Assembly (NCBI GenBank): GCA_030180135.1
Contig: CM058231.1
Coordinates: 27,717,034-27,781,033, forward strand
Reading direction: 5' to 3'
DNA: 64,000 nucleotides
Source of the DNA: Orychophragmus violaceus
Taxonomy: Eukaryota; Streptophyta; Magnoliopsida; Brassicales; Brassicaceae
Shown: one piece after another, positions 58,262 to 64,000 of the stretch
Position numbering within the stretch: position 1 is the first letter of the stretch
How the letters are laid out: each line of letters opens with the position of its first letter
The notes under the pieces: generated by a model
The model's database searches: none
Seen by the model: only the letters and a program-made list of their open reading frames with translations
What the model was told of the DNA's origin: nothing
Translations under genes and position numbers: made by a program

Positions 58262-58430
58262 CTTAGGAGCCAGAGAGAAGCCGAAAGTTTTGTATAAAGA
58301 TGGATATTGCTCTACAAACCAGGTAAGAAACTAAAATCTATGAATAGGTTTTCTGATTTTTATTCACAGGCAAATGGGCTGATATTTATACAACATGTTT
58401 AACCTAAGTATTCACACACAAACAAAAAGA
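58262..58430 (-). repeat. copia IV 5' LTR remnant
   Basis: Resembles 44835-45014 (TGGGCTGATATTTATACAAC, CCTAAGTATT) but lacks the far end. I could not find an initiator-tRNA primer site next to it. Confidence 0.5.
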
Positions 58431-59959
58431 TAATTGGTTATAGTTTTCTCATGGGAATTAGATTAATTCTTTTTGAAGGTAATTTTGTCTGCATTTTCTC
58501 AATTGGGTTGTTGTCTTTTCCATCTTTTAGTAAATTCATTTTCCAAAAAAAAACTCTTTGTTTTATTTGAGAATGTCAATGGAAAAAATCATTTGTAAAT
58601 ATTATTTTAAATTTGTTTTCCTCAAACTGATTTATAAATTTTATCTGGATGGCGGCGCTAGGGTTTTTTCAGAGCAGGGCGAATTTTGAAGCGATCAAGT
58701 TTTTAGTCTCTTCTCTTTAAGATCTAGCTCGTGGGGTGAAGATTTAGTGGGCGTACTGTAGTTTGCAGTCATTCCTGACATCATATTACTGGGACAACAA
58801 GTCAGCTTTACGCATGACGAGAAAGGAAAATGATTTTTTCACCAAAACAGATGGACGAGAGATCGACCTACGAAATTACCATTTGTGGACAACAATGATT
58901 TTAGGGAAATTTGGCTAATAAGGCTGAAAAAAAGAAACTATTGTCCTAATACACTTTTCCAACATTAAAAATGTCCAAATAGTATTAAATTTTATGTAAA
59001 TCCTATTTTAACCTCATGTTTAAAAAGAAAAGAAAAAGGTTTTGTAAAAAAATAATTTATTTAAAACAATAAAATAGAAAGAAAACTGCAGCATATTTTT
59101 ACCAGGCGCAACCCTTCTTGTCTTCGTGGAGGAAGAGAAACCCTTCGGATTAACCTCCTCCGGTTTCGCGCCTCCGGCCGCCTGTGAGACCCCGTCTCCG
59201 GCCGCTTGTGAGACTCCGCATCCGCCCACCTGTGAGCCTTCACCTCTGACAACGCTGTGCGATCTGCGGGATTTATCTCCGTCGTCGCTTTTGAGGCTGG
59301 GAGAAGGAGACAGAGTAACGTGCTTTCTGCTTTGGCTATTGGTTTGACTCTTCTCTCTATGACTGGTCAGCTTGGTTGGGTTTTGGAAGCTATTGTAATC
59401 GTCTGGGTAATTACTCTCTCAATCTCTGTGTTTGTGCAGTTTATACTGAGTTTTTTTTTGGGAATTGGCCTTGTGATTGATTGAAGTTCTTACAATATAC
59501 AGCTGATTGTGGTGATTGTTCTAATTTTGGGATTGGGAGCTTTTCTTTGGTGGGCACAACGAGATATTTTGACCATACCAGAGCAGTGCAAGACTGCAAG
59601 TCTTCTTGTCTCTTTGCTTTAAGATAGCATTTCCAGAGTGACTATGTTTCACTACATTAACGGATATAAGTAAGTGGCTACAAAGTCTTTTAACACTAAG
59701 ACTTGTGTCTGAAAGTAGTTTGTGTGTCTGGAATAAAGGATAATACATTCTAACATTAGCTTCCAGCTTACCATTTTCCAAGTTCCTTAGCTTATCAAGT
59801 TTTCAATATCATAGAGATACTAACATTGTCTTGGTTGTTTACTTGGTTTATGGCACCGCGTTTTATGTTTTTCTGATTAGCTATAAATTAGAGTTAGCTG
59901 TAGAAATTATTAGGATTAGCTATACATATCATTGAACGTAATGAATTGATGTCCTACAG
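58431..59959. other. No recognised gene; short in-frame repeat
   Basis: AT-rich. Near 59172-59240 an 8-codon repeat (variants of ACETPSPA) is open in one frame, but it lacks an ATG and has no known relative. The stretch directly before 59960 may be intron of the FQR1 fragment. Confidence 0.45.
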
Positions 59960-60522
59960 GTGCCGGAGACAGCTTCCAGAAGAAGTACTCTCTAAGATGA
60001 ACGCACCACCAAAGAGTGAATCACCAATCATCACACCTAACGAGCTAACTGAAGCTATTCCCCACAAGGTTTGGTATGATGGCTGCTCAGTTTAAAGCCT
60101 TCTTAGATGCAACTGGTGGACTCTGGAGGACTCAGTCACTCGCTGGTAAACCAGCTGGTATCTTCTACAGTACTGGCTCTCAAGGTGGTGGCCAAGAATC
60201 CACCGCGTAAGTTCACATCAATAACAAGAAAACTTCACATCACTTCACATCATCCTAGCCTATATCTTAAAAACGTTTGTTGTGGTAATCAATATATTGA
60301 CGGTGATAACTCAGCTGGTTCACCGTGGGATGGTATTTGTTCCGAACGGTTACACATTTGGTGCGGGAATGTTCGAGATGGAGAACGTTAAAGGCGGGAG
60401 CCCTTGTGGAGCTGGAACATTCGCAGGAGATGGTTCTCGGCAGCCAACAGAGCTGGAACTACAACAAGCATTTGCAGTCATTCCTGAAGCTCAAGGGATC
60501 TGCTGCTTAGAGCACTGAAAAG
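59960..60522 (+). pseudogene. FQR1-like flavodoxin quinone reductase, partial
   Basis: Matches the C-terminal three-quarters of plant FQR1/WrbA-type NAD(P)H:quinone oxidoreductase. Exon 59960-60206 has VPET, then (after an extra base) VLSKMNAPPKSESPIITPNE, then a deletion of the DGFVFG segment, then MMAAQFKAFLDATGGLWRTQ and GKPAGIFYSTGSQGGGQ. The intron starts with GTAAGT at 60207, but the acceptor AG is lost (AT precedes 60296). The second exon reads TQLVHRGMVFVPNGYTFGAG and ENVKGGSPCGAGTFAGDGSR; the last residues are frameshifted (SFLKLKGSAA in another frame). The presence of the intron means a DNA-level duplicate. Confidence 0.85.
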
Positions 60523-60975
60523 ATTATGGTATCAATATGAAAGAAAGCAAAGGAAGTTTGGTTCTGTATATTTATATGATCATATATTCTCTCTTTGAAT
60601 TTGGGAACTTTGGTGACTTTTTTCGGGTTTAATTTTCTTTAAAGTACATGATATACATTATTTCACAACAATAATTCTTGTCTTGGTTTTACGTATAAAT
60701 ATGTAATGATATGTATTTGTGGTGTACTCCAAACAAAGATGCGTCGTCATTTATTAAAATTTTATTTTTTGGGGTTCCTCTATATAATTAAATTTAACTT
60801 ACGCTTCTCCTTAAGCACGATGACCAAAGACGAGGAAGTGGATGATAAGTTTGTTAAAGGAACCAGCGAAATTTTCCAACCAAACTATAGGACGATTTTT
60901 TTTGAAAAAAATAATTAATTTTTGAAATATTCAAGATAAAAAGATAAAGATTAGCATATATTTTGTTCCTAGATT

Positions 60976-61400
60976 TTTTCCAATTTTTAACAGATTTCGT
61001 AGAATATACATTCCACAAAATGTACAAGAAAGAGAGAATTGTGGATTGTATGTTCCACGAAAGTTAGAATAATGAGTAATTTGTAGAATGTAAATTCTAT
61101 CTAATTTTAGAATAAAGTTAAAACTTCAGATTACGTGTTCTACAAAAAAAATCAATTTTTAGAATATAGTGAAAAGTGTAGAAGTCATATTCCACAAAAT
61201 GTTTAAATTTTTAGAATATAGTGAAAAGTGTAGAAATCATATTCCACATTTTTAGAATGCAGTTAAAACCGTAGAGTTTACAATCTACAAAAGTTAGATC
61301 ATAGTGTAAGTGGTAGATTTTATATTCTAAAGTTTTTGGATGTTAGTGAAAACGGTAGAAAACATATTCTACATGATAGAATTCAAGTTCTATTATTTTA
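60976..61400. repeat. Degenerate AT-rich tandem array
   Basis: Variants of TTTTAGAATATAGTGAAAAG and ATATTCCACAAAATGT recur; the best pair is 52 bp apart (61161 and 61213). No gene. Confidence 0.7.
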
Positions 61401-61618
61401 GAACAAGTAAGAAAAAAATATATAAAAATTCGAAAATAACAAGAATTTTTTTTTTGTGTATTTTTATTTTTGTTAAATTTTCTGTATTTTAAGAATTAAA
61501 AATAATTTAAAATATGATTTTTTAAAAATAATTATAAGGATAATCATGTCAAAAAGGGGTAAAATAAGAAAAAAGGGTAAAGGGATAATAATCTTTTTTT
61601 TCCATCCTTTTTATTGAG

Positions 61619-62410
61619 GAGAACAAATTTACCCTGATTAGAAGGGTTATGAATCAAGAGATGCAAAGACCTAAAGCAATCATCAATTTTATGCATGGGG
61701 TGTGGGGTCTTAGAGGCAGAGTAGAAGGAAAGAAGTTGGGTAGGGAAAGATTCATGTTTTGATTTGAATCGGAAGGAGATATACAAAAACTTTTGGCGAG
61801 TGCACCATTCCATTATAAGAGATGGATGTTTGTCCTTCAAAGATGGCAACTAATTATTGCAGATTCGTTCCCAAACCAGATACTGTTTTGGATTACAATC
61901 CACGACCTACCTCTTCATTACTGGAAGGGAGATACCTTCAAATCGATTGCTCAGGAGCTTGGACGATTTGAAAATCATGATGGAAGGAATTGTCGAATCC
62001 TTGTTCAGATAAATGATCTAAAACCCCTAGTTATGAAAAATTGTTTACTTTTCCATCGAGTTAGGAGGCAACTATAGCGTGAGTACGAAAAATTGGAAAG
62101 ACATTGATTCCGTCTCTCACCCATGAGGAGAAAGAGTGCCCTAAGGCAGCTGCAAGAAGGTTAGACGAGGCAAGGGATTTAGGCCCAAATCAACAAAAGA
62201 CCTTACAGAAGCTAAAGACAGATAAGGAAAGGCATGACGCTAGAAGGGATTGGAAAAGAGGTCGATCAGACATTGAAAGGGATTTCCCCTCTTAGAAGGA
62301 TAATCGCTATCCGTCTCAGTCTAGAGATCACTGGAGACCAAAACTGTCAGCAAATGCTTATAAAATCCGATATGCAATAGTGGAGCTAATCAAGGATACA
62401 ACCGTTCAGT
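61619..62410 (+). pseudogene. DUF4283/zinc-knuckle (LINE-associated) protein remnant
   Basis: Frame from 61619 reads LIRRVMNQEMQRPKAIINFM, then GLRGRVEGKKLGRERFMF, a TGA, and FESEGDIQKLLASAPFHYKR (61770 on) with FWITIHDLPLHYWK, the DUF4283 pattern of plant LINE ORF1 and related proteins. 62104-62295 reads PSLTHEEKECPKAAARR, the remains of a CCHC knuckle, then a basic tail. Several stops. Confidence 0.65.
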
Positions 62411-63418
62411 ATAGAGGTCAGGGAGAGAGGAGATAAAACCTCCCCATATAAAACACCAGAACAGATCGTAAAGTATGATTTGATGAGATTTTTCACAGTT
62501 GTGGGAGAAACAGTTGGCAAAAGGTATGTTAGAAAATACAGAGGTTCAGATTCAGAAGATATGCCTCAGTTTCAGAAAGACTTGCCAAGAATTATGCCTC
62601 CAGAGAAAAAAGAGTTATCCATTGACATTTTTTTCAGGCCAGAGGCACAACAACCTTCCTCAGTCAGCTAATAACTCAGCCACAAGAGTCTCAGCTCTAG
62701 AAATAATCTCACCAAGAAGTACATACACAACAAAAAACGCTGCAGTCAGGCATAAAATTGAGACATGAGCTGGTGTGCCCCTATATCTCAAACAAAAATC
62801 TCAAATGTCCCTTGAATTATTAGAAGATTTAATTCTTTTCATTTTAATTCGGAAAATGGGCAAGTTACGATTTTACTCAAACTTTTTTATTCAAATTACA
62901 TAGAAAACCAACCCGACCCAGAGCCAGACCCGATATCAATTTTTTTTTCTCGGATCTTCTTTCCTTAGTTATCAATTCGACCAGAAGAGAAGAAAAAATC
63001 AATTGAAAAACCTATCCTAACTCTGACTCTCCTCCGACTCCGATCTCGTCCGAGAGTCGACCTAACTCCACCTAACTCCGGCGAAATCTTGCATTGCGAC
63101 AACGTTCGATCTCGATTTCTGAGCACCTCCATCGTCTCTCTATCGTCGCGTCTAACGCCGTGAAAAGGAACGTGATCCGAGCTCCTTACACCTCCATCGT
63201 CTGCCATCATTCCATTTTAGATGTCCCGAGGAAAAAAACGTTTTGTGTTGTTGGATTGAAATAGGTTAATTAAGAAAATGGGATTGATTGAAATCGGGAT
63301 TAGAGGTTTGTAGGAATCTCGAGGCTCGTTCATTGTATCTTTGTAGTTTGGATGCGATAAGAAAATGGGTTTGTAACCCTCTCTCTTTGTTATCTCTCTC
63401 AGGTACTGACGATCCGAG
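62411..63418. other. Probable left end of VANDAL-like element II
   Basis: Part before about 62765 may continue the LINE-like remnant (basic frame from 62480). From 62770 (GGTGTGCCCCTATATC) the sequence resembles a MULE terminal region. The rest to 63418 is leader-like, CT-rich near 63380. Confidence 0.4.
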
Positions 63419-63922
63419 ATGGTTACAACAAGGCGAGAGACAAAGAAGGCCAAGAATTCCGGCTCTTCTTCAAAGAGTTCAAAGAATAGGAAGAGAGTGA
63501 GTGTTAAGGAGAAAAATAATAGGAGGAAGAAGACTGAGATATCAAATAAAATGATTCCTGAAGCCGTGGTTAATGCACCTCCTGGAGCTCACGATTCGGA
63601 AGCCGTGGGTAATGCACCTCCTGGAGCTCAACCACTAGCACTTGTGGTTGTTCAAACCCACAAGACTGTTGATGAAGTTGACAGAAGCAAAGATCAGAGA
63701 GATGAGAGTGAAGAAGAAGGAGAAGAAGGTGAAGAAGGAGAAGAAAATAGACAAGAGACCTCCGAGGTAAAATTAGCACGATAGAAATATGTATGTAAAA
63801 ATATAATTATTAAGTTTGGTTAACTGACTTCAACTGATTTTTGGTTGCAGGATTCAGAGAAAACGATAGATCAACATCACGAGATATCGTCTCAACATCG
63901 CGAAGAAGCTCGAGTAGATGAG
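63419..63922 (+). CDS. N-terminal exons of a second DUF1985-type MULE gene (continues off window)
   Basis: ATG 63419 (MVTTRRETKKAKNSGSSSKS) resembles the 47471 gene (MAPKTRLATKK): basic start, then APPGA repeats, then an acidic run EEEGEEGEEGEE. Exon 1 63419-63766 (116 codons), intron 63767-63850 (GTAAAA...TTGCAG), exon 2 63851-63922 (24 codons, DSEKTIDQHH), then a GT donor at 63923. Both introns are phase 0, as in the first element. The DUF1985 domain itself would be beyond the window. Confidence 0.55.
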
Positions 63923-64000
63923 GTTCGAATATAATGTTTTGTATGCAATATTGGTAGTACTATGTGAAACTACTAGTAATACTGGTAGTACCAAGTAAAA
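63923..64000 (+). repeat. Motif-rich intron of the second MULE gene
   Basis: TTGGTAGTACTATGTGAAACTACTAG and GTAATACTGGTAGTACC-type words repeat, like the intron at 47971-48153 of the first element but with GTAGTAC where that has GTAAAAC. Confidence 0.65.

Larger units (their letters stand above)
44835..58430 (-). mobile_element. Ty1/copia element IV, minus strand, split by an 8.7-kb block
   Basis: Left piece: LTR-like 44835-45014, polypurine tract and RNase H. Right piece: RT, integrase, protease, gag and a diverged LTR (58262-58430). The right piece ends at ...LTITDC and the left piece begins at ...SNWELT, which in copia RNase H are adjacent (YCDSDWA-type motif), so they are two halves of one element. 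The flanking LTR-like sequences share TGGGCTGATATTTATACAAC and CCTAAGTATT. It is heavily decayed. Confidence 0.75.

Noticed and set aside
59126..59347. ORF with ACETP repeats as a gene
   Set aside because: No ATG start, short, low complexity and no neighbouring exon evidence.

Overview
This window is plant nuclear DNA, most likely pericentromeric heterochromatin of a Brassicaceae species (Arabidopsis relatives). The reasons are: Athila-type Ty3/gypsy elements whose primer-binding sites match plant tRNA-Asp, Ty1/copia elements with an initiator-Met tRNA primer site, VANDAL-like Mutator transposons carrying DUF1985 and GRF zinc-finger genes, a degenerate CCCTAAA (plant telomere) tract, and an FQR1-like host pseudogene. 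I see no intact host gene. Almost everything is a transposable element or its wreckage, and nearly all coding regions carry stops or frameshifts. The 800-aa Mutator transposase at 50331-52733 (minus) is the only long undamaged ORF.

Layout. 1-5274: copia I, entering from the left edge, with one 3' LTR, sitting inside Athila I. 5275-10638: Athila I (minus; gag, protease, no polymerase), ending in a 1.16-kb LTR. 10639-17682: a decayed DUF1985/ULP-protease locus (minus strand) with a partial 1.3-kb duplication at each end, a GRF-like exon and an interstitial telomere-like tract. 17939-43994: a four-level nest: copia III (oldest) is split by Athila II (plus, 20252-41251, perfect 5-bp target duplication ACGTT), which is split by Athila III (minus, 23382-39119), which is split inside its ATHILA ORF1 by copia II (26473-33821, two LTRs about 2% diverged, youngest). 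44835-58430: copia IV (minus), split near 45445 and 54122 by a composite block holding a 5S-rRNA-like LTR fragment and a VANDAL-like element (about 47.1-53.5 kb). 59960-60522: FQR1 quinone reductase pseudogene. 61619-62410: DUF4283 (LINE-associated) pseudogene. 63419-64000: start of a second VANDAL-like gene.

The main unexplained signal is a short palindrome, TGTCGRYCGACA (core TCGRYCGA), scattered through both copia and Athila elements in LTRs, leaders, spacers and coding DNA. It comes mostly in pairs whose centres are 21-23 bp apart, about two helical turns. It is read in all three frames in the Athila gag-pro ORF and it is common to two unrelated retrotransposon superfamilies. That suggests a DNA-level function, such as a paired protein-binding site. 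A second signal is a 7-bp-stem hairpin with two compensatory base-pair changes, directly upstream of an internal polypurine-like tract in three Athila copies. A third is a set of GTAAAACT/AGTTTTAC-type arrays confined to the non-coding parts of the VANDAL-like elements, resembling the target-motif clusters of VANC anti-silencing proteins.

All motif spacings, divergences and boundaries were measured by eye; no database search was run.
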